Assembly: GCA_016286055.1 (NCBI GenBank)
Contig: JAEERW010000013.1
Span: 1-64,000 of the forward strand
Source: Bacteroidales bacterium
GTDB taxonomy: Bacteria; Bacteroidota; Bacteroidia; Bacteroidales; UBA3824
Reading direction: 5' to 3'
DNA: 64,000 bases
This document shows, one piece after another, positions 37,357-45,664 of the stretch. The first letter of the stretch is position 1; the number at the start of each line of letters is the position of its first letter. A program made the position numbers and the translations under genes. The notes under the pieces were generated by a model, which had not been told where the DNA came from, ran no database searches, and saw only the letters and a list, made by a program, of their open reading frames with translations.

Positions 37357-38418
37357 ATGGCAACAAAATATACATTTATAGTATCAGATGAAACAATAAA
37401 CAGTTACGGTTTTTCAGTCTTAACGGCTGGCATTGATACCACACATTTTGAAAAACACCCCGTAATGTATTATATGCACAATAGAGAAACGGGTATAATA
37501 GGACGGTGGGAAAATATAAGAAAAGACGGTAATATATTATTTGCTGATGCTGTTTTCGATAACTCTTCGGAACTTGCCAACCAAGTTAAACAACAAGTAG
37601 AAAACGGCTTTTTGCGCGGCGCGTCAATAGGAATTGACAATATAGAAAAGGAAATAATAAACGGCGTTGATACCGTTACAAAATGCCGCCTTATTGAAAT
37701 TTCAATTGTAGACATACCAAGCAACGAAAACGCCGTTAAACTTTACAAACGTTCGGGCGGTTTTGTTTACAAACTTGCTGATTTAGACGAAACAACCGAC
37801 GAGGATTTAAAGGAAGCATTAAAAAAACTTTTGGATTTAGAAAAAAATGCTAGCAATGATGAAATATTACAAGCCTTTAAAAATGCAATTGCAGCACGTA
37901 ACAAAGATTTGTGTATGAGTATTGACAAAGCGGTTTATTTGGGATATATTGACCCCACACAAATAGATATATTTTCAAGTCTTGCAAAAACTGACCCAAA
38001 AGCCTACAACCGTTTTATAACATTGCAGAAAAACAAAGGAAACGAAGTTATAAAACAACTATTAGACACCGCCGAAACAGACGGGAAAATATTAACCCTT
38101 GACCGTAAATTATTTACAGAAATAGCCGACACAAACGGCATAGCAACAATAAAACGGTTATTATCAATTATACCCACCCCCACAAGTTTAACACATATTT
38201 TGCAATTAAAAGACAAAGGGCGGGAAAATTGGACACTAAGCGATTACAGAAAATACGCCCCAGAAACGCTAAAAAACAACCCCGAATTAATAAACACACT
38301 ATTAGCCAAAGAAAAAAACACACCCGTTGCAAGGTCGTTAGAATGGTACAGAAAAAACGACCCCGAAACGCTAAAAGACAACCCCGAATTATATAAAGTA
38401 CTAACCAACAATAAATAA
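37357..38418 (+). CDS. Phage prohead protease with C-terminal scaffold-like domain
   Basis: 353 residues. The N-terminal 140 residues match the HK97/Mu-type prohead serine protease: His41 in MYYMHNRETGIIGRW, Ser90 in GFLRGASIGI and Glu114 in RLIEISIVDIPSNENA make the His-Ser-Glu triad. The remaining 210 residues are helical and Lys/Glu-rich, as expected for a scaffold fused to its protease, and end with two similar copies of a short motif (DYRKYAPETLKNNPEL and WYRKNDPETLKDNPEL). Such proteins build the procapsid and then digest themselves. The next gene encodes the capsid-like protein, four bases downstream. No portal or terminase gene is nearby. Confidence 0.88.
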   Translation: MATKYTFIVSDETINSYGFSVLTAGIDTTHFEKHPVMYYMHNRETGIIGRWENIRKDGNILFADAVFDNSSELANQVKQQVENGFLRGASIGIDNIEKEIINGVDTVTKCRLIEISIVDIPSNENAVKLYKRSGGFVYKLADLDETTDEDLKEALKKLLDLEKNASNDEILQAFKNAIAARNKDLCMSIDKAVYLGYIDPTQIDIFSSLAKTDPKAYNRFITLQKNKGNEVIKQLLDTAETDGKILTLDRKLFTEIADTNGIATIKRLLSIIPTPTSLTHILQLKDKGRENWTLSDYRKYAPETLKNNPELINTLLAKEKNTPVARSLEWYRKNDPETLKDNPELYKVLTNNK

Positions 38419-38422
38419 ACAC

Positions 38423-39298
38423 ATGGCAATTAACAAAGAAATATGGATAAATCAAGTTTTAGAAAACTTTTATCCGGATGACAGTTTTTTACAAAAGGCG
38501 GTCGATTATTCCGTTTTTGTAGATAACGACCGTTTGCACGTTCCCATATCGGGACTTGACCCCAAAGTTTTAGTAAATAACACAACTTATCCAATTAGAA
38601 CGCTTGACCGTACCGACACCGACAGCGAAATATTATTAGATAAGTTTGAGACGGAAAATACTATAATTCGCCGTCCTGAAACGTTGGAATATAGTTACAA
38701 CAAATTAGAAAGCGTAATAAGCCAACACCGTGCGACTTTACGAAAAAGCGTTGCCACAAAAGCAATTCACGCATACGCACCCGAACAAGACACCGAAAAC
38801 ACACCCGTAATTGTTACAACGGGCGAAAATATTAACGGTAGAAAAAGGCTTACATTGTCGGACATTTTAACATTAAAAGAACGTTTTGACGATGCCGAAA
38901 TCCCGTTAGAAGAACGTTATATAGTTTTACACCCCAAACACGTGTCGGACTTGCTATTGGAGGACGTAAAATTATTTAAAGAAATAACCGACATTAAAAA
39001 TGGCGAGCCGTTCAAATTTGCTGGTTTTGGCTTTTTCTCTTTTTCACAGATGCCCAAATATACCACTACAAACGGCGTTTTGTCCAAAATTCCATTTGAC
39101 ACCGAAACCGAAAGCACACAGTTTGCAAGTGTGGCATTTTTCGCAAAAGAAGTTATGAAAGCGGACGGAGATATTTATATGTATGCCAATATTGACGACC
39201 CAAGCGAACGCGGCACGATTGTAGGATTCGACAAGCGTTTTATTGCTTTACCTATTAGGGGCAAAGGTATTGGCGCAATTGTAAGCGCAACAATTTAA
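38423..39298 (+). CDS. HK97-fold major capsid protein-like
   Basis: 291 residues, no signal peptide. The position after a prohead protease, the length, and the organisation point to an HK97-fold shell protein: an N-terminal arm, a central region with VISQHRATLRKSVATKAIHAYAP resembling the long spine helix, EERYIVLHPKHVSDLL of the A-domain, and GTIVGFDKRFIALPIRGKGIGAIV at the end. I assign it by context and general features, as no short motif is diagnostic. It starts four bases after the protease stop, so the two are co-translated. It could form phage, satellite or encapsulin-like shells. Confidence 0.75.
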   Translation: MAINKEIWINQVLENFYPDDSFLQKAVDYSVFVDNDRLHVPISGLDPKVLVNNTTYPIRTLDRTDTDSEILLDKFETENTIIRRPETLEYSYNKLESVISQHRATLRKSVATKAIHAYAPEQDTENTPVIVTTGENINGRKRLTLSDILTLKERFDDAEIPLEERYIVLHPKHVSDLLLEDVKLFKEITDIKNGEPFKFAGFGFFSFSQMPKYTTTNGVLSKIPFDTETESTQFASVAFFAKEVMKADGDIYMYANIDDPSERGTIVGFDKRFIALPIRGKGIGAIVSATI

Positions 39299-39309
39299 AA
39301 ACACACAAT

Positions 39310-39495
39310 ATGCACGAAAGTACAAAAAAAAGAATGTTGCATATAGGCGAGGAAGTTTTATCTAAATTCGAGCCTGGCAACCAAAGAAAAAGTATTGCAA
39401 ATATTTGGCGTTTAGAAATTTACCCAAAATATGGCATTTCTTATAGTACCCTAATGCGCTATCTTACTAAAAAAATAGAACGAGCCAAACAATAA
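39310..39495 (+). CDS. Small basic protein, possible DNA-binding
   Basis: 61 residues, rich in Lys/Arg. HIGEEVLSKF...KSIANIWRLEIYPKYGISYSTLMRYLTKKI suggests a small helical, HTH-like fold: the Y-S-T-L-M-R-Y-L segment resembles a recognition helix. No family is recognised. It follows the capsid gene by 11 bp and precedes a terminator, closing a three-gene operon. It could be a regulator or a head-associated factor. Confidence 0.6.
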   Translation: MHESTKKRMLHIGEEVLSKFEPGNQRKSIANIWRLEIYPKYGISYSTLMRYLTKKIERAKQ

Positions 39496-39522
39496 TAATA
39501 ATCGGGATTTTGTTTGTAAATT

Positions 39523-39559
39523 AAAACGCCCATTTGAGAAAACAAACGGGCGTTTTTTT
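39523..39559. terminator. Terminator between convergent island operons
   Basis: Stem AAAACGCCC (39523-39531) with GGGCGTTTT (39548-39556) and further T, and an A-rich 5' flank. It ends the protease-capsid operon and may serve the convergent small genes. Confidence 0.85.
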
Positions 39560-39576
39560 CTATTAAAAATAATCGT

Positions 39577-39828
39577 TTATTTTTTTCTTTTTTTTAACCT
39601 TTCCTCTGTAATTTTGTGATGTTCTGCAATAGATGTTTCATCGAACCCCATAGCATAATCACACGCGGCGATTGTACCCCATACATCGTAATTACCGCCG
39701 TGATACCCGACAAAGTAATTTAAAATAATCCCTAAACTTGAAATTTCAAGTTTAGACATATTATTTACTTTTTCTGAAAGAATAACGGCAATACGTTCTT
39801 GACCGTTGAAATTAATTTTTGTAACCAT
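39577..39828 (-). CDS. Small protein sharing an N-terminal cassette (copy A)
   Basis: 83 residues. The first 17 (MVTKINFNGQERIAVIL) are identical to those of the next minus-strand gene. The rest (SEKVNNMSKLEISSLGIILNYFVGYHGG...) is unrelated to it and ends in a basic tail (TEERLKKRKK). No known family. About 20 bp of leader before the start is also shared. Expression as part of the minus-strand small-gene operon is likely, from the promoter at 40315-40285. Confidence 0.6.
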   Translation of the reverse strand: MVTKINFNGQERIAVILSEKVNNMSKLEISSLGIILNYFVGYHGGNYDVWGTIAACDYAMGFDETSIAEHHKITEERLKKRKK

Positions 39829-39860
39829 AATCGTGAAATTTAGGAATTTAACTTTTGTAT

Positions 39861-40136
39861 TTATTTTAACATTTTATTCTGTGTCGATTGTAATACATTG
39901 TTTTCTGTTAATAGATTTTTTTCTAAGGACTCAGACACAATTTCAATAGCATTTAAAATGCCTATTGAACTACTATTATTTAATATTAACACCGTACCGT
40001 TATTTAATTTATTACGCCAAAAGGTATCAAAAAGGGCTTTAAGGATAGTAAAAGATTTTGGCGGCAAATGGTTTGCATACGAAGGAAGAATAACGGCAAT
40101 ACGTTCTTGACCGTTGAAATTAATTTTTGTAACCAT
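39861..40136 (-). CDS. Small protein sharing an N-terminal cassette (copy B)
   Basis: 91 residues. The N-terminal 17 residues match copy A at both protein and DNA level; the following 74 (PSYANHLPPKSFTILKALFDTFWRNKL...) are different and unrecognised. Its start overlaps the end of the 46-codon frame upstream by 17 bp. The gene may be a recent recombinant of copy A or the reverse. Confidence 0.6.
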   Translation of the reverse strand: MVTKINFNGQERIAVILPSYANHLPPKSFTILKALFDTFWRNKLNNGTVLILNNSSSIGILNAIEIVSESLEKNLLTENNVLQSTQNKMLK

Positions 40137-40260
40137 AATCGTAAAATTTAGGAATGATAAAAAAAGTGTGTTTTAGGTGTCCTGCGTTTTCACGAACGCT
40201 GGGGCGTTTCCGCTTACCACACCGTAACACACATTTATTTGTATTTTTTAATTTACTCAT
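40120..40260 (-). CDS. Possible 46-residue basic peptide
   Basis: ATG at 40260 is preceded by CCTAAATTTCAC, the same leader motif found before the two cassette genes. The peptide is very basic (RCGKRKRPSVREN) with two Cys. Its coding region coincides with a strongly structured RNA ending in a T-run (40232-40159), so it may instead be a non-coding leader. The coding call is weak. Confidence 0.35.
   Translation of the reverse strand: MSKLKNTNKCVLRCGKRKRPSVRENAGHLKHTFFIIPKFYDYGYKN
40159..40232 (-). ncRNA. Candidate structured RNA / attenuator with three-way junction
   Basis: On the minus strand GTGTGTT pairs with AACACAC (40232-40226 with 40172-40166), then GGTGT with ACACC (40223-40219 with 40180-40176). 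These enclose two hairpins: GCG-GAAA-CGC (40213-40204) and GCGTT with AACGC (40199-40195 with 40188-40184). The outer stem is followed directly by seven T (40165-40159), as in an intrinsic terminator. It lies in the leader of the cassette genes, about 50 bases after the predicted transcription start. I match it to no known riboswitch class. Confidence 0.5.
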
Positions 40261-40284
40261 TTTATTGTGAAATTTAGGATAGTG

Positions 40285-40315
40285 CAAAATTACTACCTTT
40301 ATTTTAAATACCAAA
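40285..40315 (-). promoter_or_regulatory. Promoter of the minus-strand island genes
   Basis: TTTG at 40315-40312, a 19-bp spacer and TAATTTTG at 40292-40285 on the minus strand, a full consensus promoter. Confidence 0.65.
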
Positions 40316-40443
40316 TAAAAAACAAGAAAAAAACAAAAAAAAGGTATTAATTGAAATGAATTTAGAAATTATTTGTTTTAAGGAGAATACTTGTACAGCA
40401 TTGGTGGGGTGCTTATGGAATATTATGTTTGTATATTTTCTGT

Positions 40444-40794
40444 ATGATGGTTGCTGTATTTTTGATATGGATATCTATTTTAGACTTAAAGGATTATAAA
40501 GAAGTAAGTCAAATACGCGAGAAGATGGATATTAATAATAATTTGGAAATTATTAAATCCAAATGGTACTACATATATAAGATAAAAGACGTTTATATTA
40601 TTTCGTTAGATAGAAATACCAAATTATTTGATCCCAAATGTAAATATAGCCAATATATTATTGACGCTATCAATTTTGACAACGACAATTTATGTAATGA
40701 TTTATGTCGAAACGTTACATTCCATCCCGAAAACTATAAAGAATGGGATGTAGACAAGTATTACTTTTTTGGCAATTTAGAACAAAACAATTAA
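40444..40794 (+). CDS. Small membrane-anchored protein of unknown function
   Basis: 116 residues from the ATG at 40444 (a TTG at 40429 would add five). One hydrophobic helix at the N-terminus (VAVFLIWISIL) is followed by a charged soluble part with Asn, Asp, Lys and Tyr in excess and three Cys. No domain is recognised. AT-rich, single-gene unit between the phage-like island and the ATPase gene. Confidence 0.5.
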   Translation: MMVAVFLIWISILDLKDYKEVSQIREKMDINNNLEIIKSKWYYIYKIKDVYIISLDRNTKLFDPKCKYSQYIIDAINFDNDNLCNDLCRNVTFHPENYKEWDVDKYYFFGNLEQNN

Positions 40795-40851
40795 CTGATA
40801 TAACCTAATTCGCTTGAATTCCTTTTCATTCGTTTAAATTTTTGTTTAAAG

Positions 40852-40877
40852 AAAAAAACTCCGCCGCCCGGCGGAGT
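40852..40877 (-). terminator. Strong GC hairpin with T-run on the minus strand
   Basis: ACTCCGCC and GGCGGAGT pair around GCCC, followed by seven T when read on the minus strand. No minus-strand gene ends just before it, so it may be a relic or serve to insulate the downstream promoter. Confidence 0.6.
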
Positions 40878-40915
40878 CCATTTGTGTATTCCCCACAAAA
40901 AAGAACCCCCTGTTT

Positions 40916-40947
40916 TTTGTTTTTTTACCGAATAATGCATATATTTG
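40916..40947 (+). promoter_or_regulatory. Promoter of the AAA-ATPase-like gene
   Basis: TTTG at 40916-40919, a 20-bp spacer and TATATTTG at 40940-40947. The ATG at 40965 follows after 17 bp, which rules out the longer in-frame start at 40842. Confidence 0.65.
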
Positions 40948-40964
40948 CGGAAAATAAAACCACT

Positions 40965-42521
40965 ATGAGTCAGTTTATAGATTACGGAAACAGCGATTTC
41001 AGAAGCGTCAAGAACAGCAACTTCATCGACAAGTCGGGTCTGTTGGACATCCTCAACAAGAATATGGACACCGAAAACCGCTTTATATGCATATCCCGTC
41101 CCCGTAGGTTTGGAAAGTCAGTTGCTGCAAAGATGGCGTATGCCTACTATGACCGCTCGTGTGATTCCTCAAATCTTTTCGAGGGTTTAGAAATCACCAA
41201 GTCGCCCGACTATAAAACCCACCTCAACAAATATCCTACTATATTTATAGATTGGAATAGGTTCGCCAACATCCCCAAAAACGAGATACTCAAAGTTGCA
41301 CAGAAACAATTCATCAAAGATTTGAAAAAATCGTATGCCTTTTTGGAAGAACAGGACAGTCTCAGCAATGCCCTTGCAGAAATTAACGAAAAGACAAGCG
41401 ACCGCTTTATCCTCATCATCGACGAATGGGATATGCTCGTGCGTGACGTAGAGAAAGATGTACAAGACGAGTATGTCAACTTCCTCCGTGCTATGTTCAA
41501 ATCTAACAATGCCAACAATGTGTTCCTATTGGTATATATGACAGGTATCCTGCCCATAATCAAAATAAAGACACAGTCGGCATTAAACAATTTTGTGGAA
41601 TACAGCGTTGTAAATCCGGGCTTCACCGACAAGTACTACGGCTTTACCGAGCAGGAGGTTGCCGTCCTCTGCAAGGAGCACGATATGGATTTTGAACTGA
41701 TGAAGCACGCCTACGACGGATACATTATAGGCAGAGAAAAATCTATGTTCAACCCTTTTTCGGTAATGCAGTCGATTCTGTTCCGCAACTACAACAGTTA
41801 TTGGTCGAAGACCGCATCGTTTATGGCAATAGAAACCTACCTGCACACCGACGTCGACAATGTAAGAACGAAGATAATAGAGATGATGAGCGGCGGAACA
41901 GAGGTGATAGAACCGGCAAGTTTCCGCAACGATATGAAAAATATCGAAACAAGCGACGATGTTATGACCCTCTTGGTACATCTTGGTTATCTATCTTACG
42001 AACCTGAAACTCAGCGAGTAAGAATTCCAAACACCGAAGTAGCCATAGAGTTTAAAAACGCCGTAAGCGTGGCGGGATGGGGAGAACTGTCAAAATCTGT
42101 TAGTGCTTCTCTGAGCCTATTGGAAGACACCATCAACCTCAAAAAAGAGAAAATCGCCCGCGCCTTCGACGACTACCATTTTGAGGCGTCATCGCTCTTG
42201 GAGTTTAACGACGAGAACTCAATGCGCTGCGCCATAATCTTGGCATACTACGCCGCCAAGCCGTTTTACAAGATATTCCACGAACTGCCCACAGGCAAAG
42301 GCTTTGCCGATATGGTGTTCATTCCCCTGCCCGGGTCGTCACGTCCTGCCATAGTTGTGGAACTCAAATACGACAAGACAGCCGACAGTGCCATCGACCA
42401 AATCAAACGCAAGGAGTACCCCAAGAGCCTCAAAGGATTTTCAAAACAAATCATCCTCGTAGGAATAAACTACAACAAGTCTACATCCAAGCACGAGGTG
42501 AAGTTGGAGGTGATAGAATGA
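40965..42521 (+). CDS. AAA-ATPase-like / PD-(D/E)xK nuclease-like protein
   Basis: 518 residues of the family pairing an AAA-ATPase-like domain (PF09820) with a C-terminal PDDEXK_9 domain (PF08011). The P-loop is RPRRFGKSVAA (about 45-55), Walker B ILIIDEWDML. The C-terminal part has FADMVFIPLPGS...AIVVELKYDKTADSAIDQIKRKEY, the Asp...Glu-x-Lys set of the nuclease fold. Such genes are highly multiplied in Bacteroidales and their role is unknown; a link to mobile DNA or defence is often suspected. The start is fixed by the promoter. A lipoprotein gene starts 20 bp after its stop. Confidence 0.9.
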   Translation: MSQFIDYGNSDFRSVKNSNFIDKSGLLDILNKNMDTENRFICISRPRRFGKSVAAKMAYAYYDRSCDSSNLFEGLEITKSPDYKTHLNKYPTIFIDWNRFANIPKNEILKVAQKQFIKDLKKSYAFLEEQDSLSNALAEINEKTSDRFILIIDEWDMLVRDVEKDVQDEYVNFLRAMFKSNNANNVFLLVYMTGILPIIKIKTQSALNNFVEYSVVNPGFTDKYYGFTEQEVAVLCKEHDMDFELMKHAYDGYIIGREKSMFNPFSVMQSILFRNYNSYWSKTASFMAIETYLHTDVDNVRTKIIEMMSGGTEVIEPASFRNDMKNIETSDDVMTLLVHLGYLSYEPETQRVRIPNTEVAIEFKNAVSVAGWGELSKSVSASLSLLEDTINLKKEKIARAFDDYHFEASSLLEFNDENSMRCAIILAYYAAKPFYKIFHELPTGKGFADMVFIPLPGSSRPAIVVELKYDKTADSAIDQIKRKEYPKSLKGFSKQIILVGINYNKSTSKHEVKLEVIE

Positions 42522-42541
42522 AAAACCAAATATTCCAAACT

Positions 42542-43852
42542 ATGAAAACTCAGACCATTATCTTAGCCGCAACACTTTCAGTATTAGCATTTTCGTGCCA
42601 CAAGTCAGACAACGACGATTTTGTGGTAGACAATTTTTCGCGCAATGGCGCAAACTTTTATTACGCCGCCATTCCCGACAAATACAACTCGGGGTGCGAC
42701 GAGGCTACAAGTTTTAACCGTTTGTCAGAAAGCGGATTAGCAGGCGAACTATTTATTAATGTGGGCAACGATGATAAAAAGGGAAAGTCTTACACAATTA
42801 CCTCATATTCAAGCAATCTCACCGATTTGCCAAAAGAGGTTACCGTGCGCGACTATGATTTTTCGGATGCTGATATGAATGTGGTTCGTCCCGAAAGATA
42901 TGAAAAAAATATCAAAATCAACTTTGTAAACTGCAAGTTCAAAGGCTTTTATAATGGAGGACCATACAACGACAACAAACTATCGTTCACTTTTGATTAT
43001 TGCACTTTTGCTGGCGGAGTAAAAGAGATTAATATCGCCCTAAACCACTGCAAGATAGGCGGTTTTATCGGCGATGCTATGAATCCGTTGAAAAATTTCA
43101 CCTGCCTCAATACCTACGTCAGCGACCTTCTTCCCGAAGCCAATATTACGGGTACGCATATCGACGGTGCGCAAACATACGGCAGAGAGGGTGTTGAGGG
43201 CGGTAATATCAAGTTTGATAATGTCAGGTTTGAGTTTCCATCATTCCATTTCGACGGCTACAAAGATGAATGTAACGCCTGCATAATGTTTCAGTTAGAG
43301 TTTGGCGATGCTAACAATTGTTCATACACCAACTTATATTGCAACGGCGGCGGCAAATGGTATCCACTCTACCTCACCAACGGCAAAGGAGGCACCTCTT
43401 TTTCGCAAAAAAATCTTGTGATGAAAAACGTTAAAGTTTCCGACAATTTTGGAACAATTTTCTATCCCACAACTTACGACCAAAATGCTAAGGTAGAGAA
43501 TGTTGACCATTTTTCCGACCTTTACATTTCATCTGTTTTTGCAGCAGATGGCAAGTTGCACATTATTTGTTCAAACGATTCGCATTTAGATAAAACTCTG
43601 ATAATCAAAACAGAATCAAAAGAATACACCTTTGAAATACCCCACTGCCCCAGCAATTTTGCGCTCAATGGCGAAATCGACGGCAAGGTAAATCCCAATG
43701 AATCTCTCACCGACCAAAACGGCAGAAAATACACCGAATACCGTTTTAAAGATATGCCCTTCGACCTCGACTGCCCCATCGACCTTACCACAGGAAACAT
43801 AATGTGTTTTGATGGAGAAAAAATGATATTGGAAGTAAAGGTGGGGGAATAA
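42542..43852 (+). CDS. Lipoprotein with probable beta-helix fold
   Basis: 436 residues. Signal peptide with lipobox LAFSC (Cys18-19 region). The mature part repeats short strands with Asn/Cys/Phe turns (for example INFVNCKFKGFYNGG, FTFDYCTFAGGVK, INIALNHCKIGGF), which suggests a right-handed parallel beta-helix of the pectate-lyase type. No catalytic motif is evident, so it may be an adhesin or binding protein. ATG at 42542 begins the signal peptide; an upstream ATG at 42518 overlaps the ATPase gene. The ABC exporter gene starts 12 bp after its stop, pointing to one operon. Confidence 0.75.
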   Translation: MKTQTIILAATLSVLAFSCHKSDNDDFVVDNFSRNGANFYYAAIPDKYNSGCDEATSFNRLSESGLAGELFINVGNDDKKGKSYTITSYSSNLTDLPKEVTVRDYDFSDADMNVVRPERYEKNIKINFVNCKFKGFYNGGPYNDNKLSFTFDYCTFAGGVKEINIALNHCKIGGFIGDAMNPLKNFTCLNTYVSDLLPEANITGTHIDGAQTYGREGVEGGNIKFDNVRFEFPSFHFDGYKDECNACIMFQLEFGDANNCSYTNLYCNGGGKWYPLYLTNGKGGTSFSQKNLVMKNVKVSDNFGTIFYPTTYDQNAKVENVDHFSDLYISSVFAADGKLHIICSNDSHLDKTLIIKTESKEYTFEIPHCPSNFALNGEIDGKVNPNESLTDQNGRKYTEYRFKDMPFDLDCPIDLTTGNIMCFDGEKMILEVKVGE

Positions 43853-43864
43853 CTATTACCAAAA

Positions 43865-45661
43865 ATGAACATCAAGCAACTATTCCGGAATGTGTGGCCC
43901 TTTGTAAAACCGTATAAATGGCTGATAATATTAACGTTAACACTTACATTTATATCCTCGCTTGCTGCGCAGGTAAATGCCGTGGTTTTAGATCGAACAG
44001 TTGACGCTATCAACGGACTTTTGCACATCGAGGGCGGTTTTCAATGGTCGGAGGCTACAAGGATACTTACTATTATTTCAATTATACTTCTCGGCAAAGA
44101 GTTGCTTGTGGCATTGATAACATTTGGACAGCGGTTTTTTGGCGAAAAACTTAAAATACTTGTTTCGAGAGACTTGGCAAAATCTATCATCGAAAAAGTG
44201 CTTACATTTAAGGTTGCTTTCTTTACTCAGGACGACAACAAGCCCGGCAAGGTGCAGACCCGTATCGACCGTGGTGTCAACTCTATCTGTATGACTGTCA
44301 ACAACTTTTTTCTTGACATTCTCCCTGCCGCCACAAGCGCCGTTATTGCATTGATTCTTATGTTTTTGGCAAATGTTTATGTTGGGTTAACCGCTTTGGC
44401 AATTATTCCAGTATATTTTTATATCACATACCGTCAGGTAAAAAAACTCAGAGGGTGGCGGCGAAATATGCGCACCAATCACGAGGCTAAATCCAACGGC
44501 ATAATGAATCTGTTACAGTCAATTACGGTAATCAAGAGTTTCAACCGCGAAAAAATCGAAAACGACAAACAATACGGGCTGCAACTTCAACTCACCGACA
44601 ACGAGATGAACACCCGCCGTTATAGTTTTCTATTTAATTCGCTCAAAACTTTTACCGAACAGATTGGTACTGTGTTAATTATCATACTTACTGCCTATCT
44701 TGTGCTTATCGATTACCCTGGAATGACTATCGGCAAAATTATGTATCATATTATGCTCTTTGCCAATGTTACGATGCCTATCCGCCAACTGCATATGATT
44801 TACGACAACCTCAACGACGCGCTTATCTACGCAGAAGGTTTCTTTGATATTCTTAACAATAACAAGGATATCGAACAGAGCGGACACCACCGTCCCGCCA
44901 AGGTGGAGGGCAATTTTGAGATTTCGGGCGTTGACTTTACCTATCCCAATGGCACAAAGGCACTTACCAATATCAATATGAATATCCAACCCGGCAAGAT
45001 TACCGCCTTTGTAGGACTTTCGGGCGCAGGCAAAAGCACGATTGTCAACCTTTTAGACAAATTTTACGAACCACAAACGGGTACAATCAAACTCGACGGC
45101 GTGGACATCCGTGATTGGGACACTCAGTATCTGCGCGAAAACATTGGTCTTGTGCTTCAAAAAAATCACATTTTCGACGGCTCAATCGAAGAAAACATCC
45201 GTTACGGCAAGCCCGACGCCACTTTTGAGGAGGTGGAAGATGCTGCCAAAAAAGCCTACATCTATGATATGATTGTAAAGATGCCCGACGGTTTCAAGAC
45301 CAATGCCAACGAACTTTCGGGCGGACAGCAGCAGCGCATTGCCATTGCCCGTATGTTTCTCAAAAATCCGCCGATAATATTCTTAGACGAACCTACGGCA
45401 AGTCTCGACGCCGTTGCCACCGAGCAGATCAAAAACGCCATCGACGCCATCAAGCAAAACCGCACCGTGGTGATAATTTCGCACTCTATTTCGCAAATTA
45501 TTGATTCTGAGATGATTTATGCCCTAAAAGAGGGACGTGTAGAGCAGCACGGCAATCCCGACGAAATCTACCGTCAAGGCGGCATCTACAAAGAAATCTT
45601 CGATGCATCGGCAAGGAGTTTGAATATTGATAAGATACAGCGGCTGAGCAAGGGGGAATGA
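43865..45661 (+). CDS. ABC exporter, fused membrane and ATPase domains
   Basis: 598-residue half-transporter that should work as a homodimer or heterodimer in the inner membrane. The six-helix membrane domain fills about 1-330. The ATPase has Walker A GLSGAGKST (384-392), Q-loop LVLQKNHIFDGSI, signature LSGGQQQR, Walker B IIFLDEPTASLD and H-loop IISHS. It is of the MsbA/MdlB lipid- or drug-exporter type. Substrate cannot be told; the lipoprotein gene directly upstream may be functionally related. Confidence 0.92.
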   Translation: MNIKQLFRNVWPFVKPYKWLIILTLTLTFISSLAAQVNAVVLDRTVDAINGLLHIEGGFQWSEATRILTIISIILLGKELLVALITFGQRFFGEKLKILVSRDLAKSIIEKVLTFKVAFFTQDDNKPGKVQTRIDRGVNSICMTVNNFFLDILPAATSAVIALILMFLANVYVGLTALAIIPVYFYITYRQVKKLRGWRRNMRTNHEAKSNGIMNLLQSITVIKSFNREKIENDKQYGLQLQLTDNEMNTRRYSFLFNSLKTFTEQIGTVLIIILTAYLVLIDYPGMTIGKIMYHIMLFANVTMPIRQLHMIYDNLNDALIYAEGFFDILNNNKDIEQSGHHRPAKVEGNFEISGVDFTYPNGTKALTNINMNIQPGKITAFVGLSGAGKSTIVNLLDKFYEPQTGTIKLDGVDIRDWDTQYLRENIGLVLQKNHIFDGSIEENIRYGKPDATFEEVEDAAKKAYIYDMIVKMPDGFKTNANELSGGQQQRIAIARMFLKNPPIIFLDEPTASLDAVATEQIKNAIDAIKQNRTVVIISHSISQIIDSEMIYALKEGRVEQHGNPDEIYRQGGIYKEIFDASARSLNIDKIQRLSKGE

Positions 45662-45664
45662 GGT

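Noticed and set aside
40159..40232. Integron attC site
   Set aside because: The folded arms do not give the R' (GTTRRRY) and R'' (RYYYAAC) boxes and no integrase is present.
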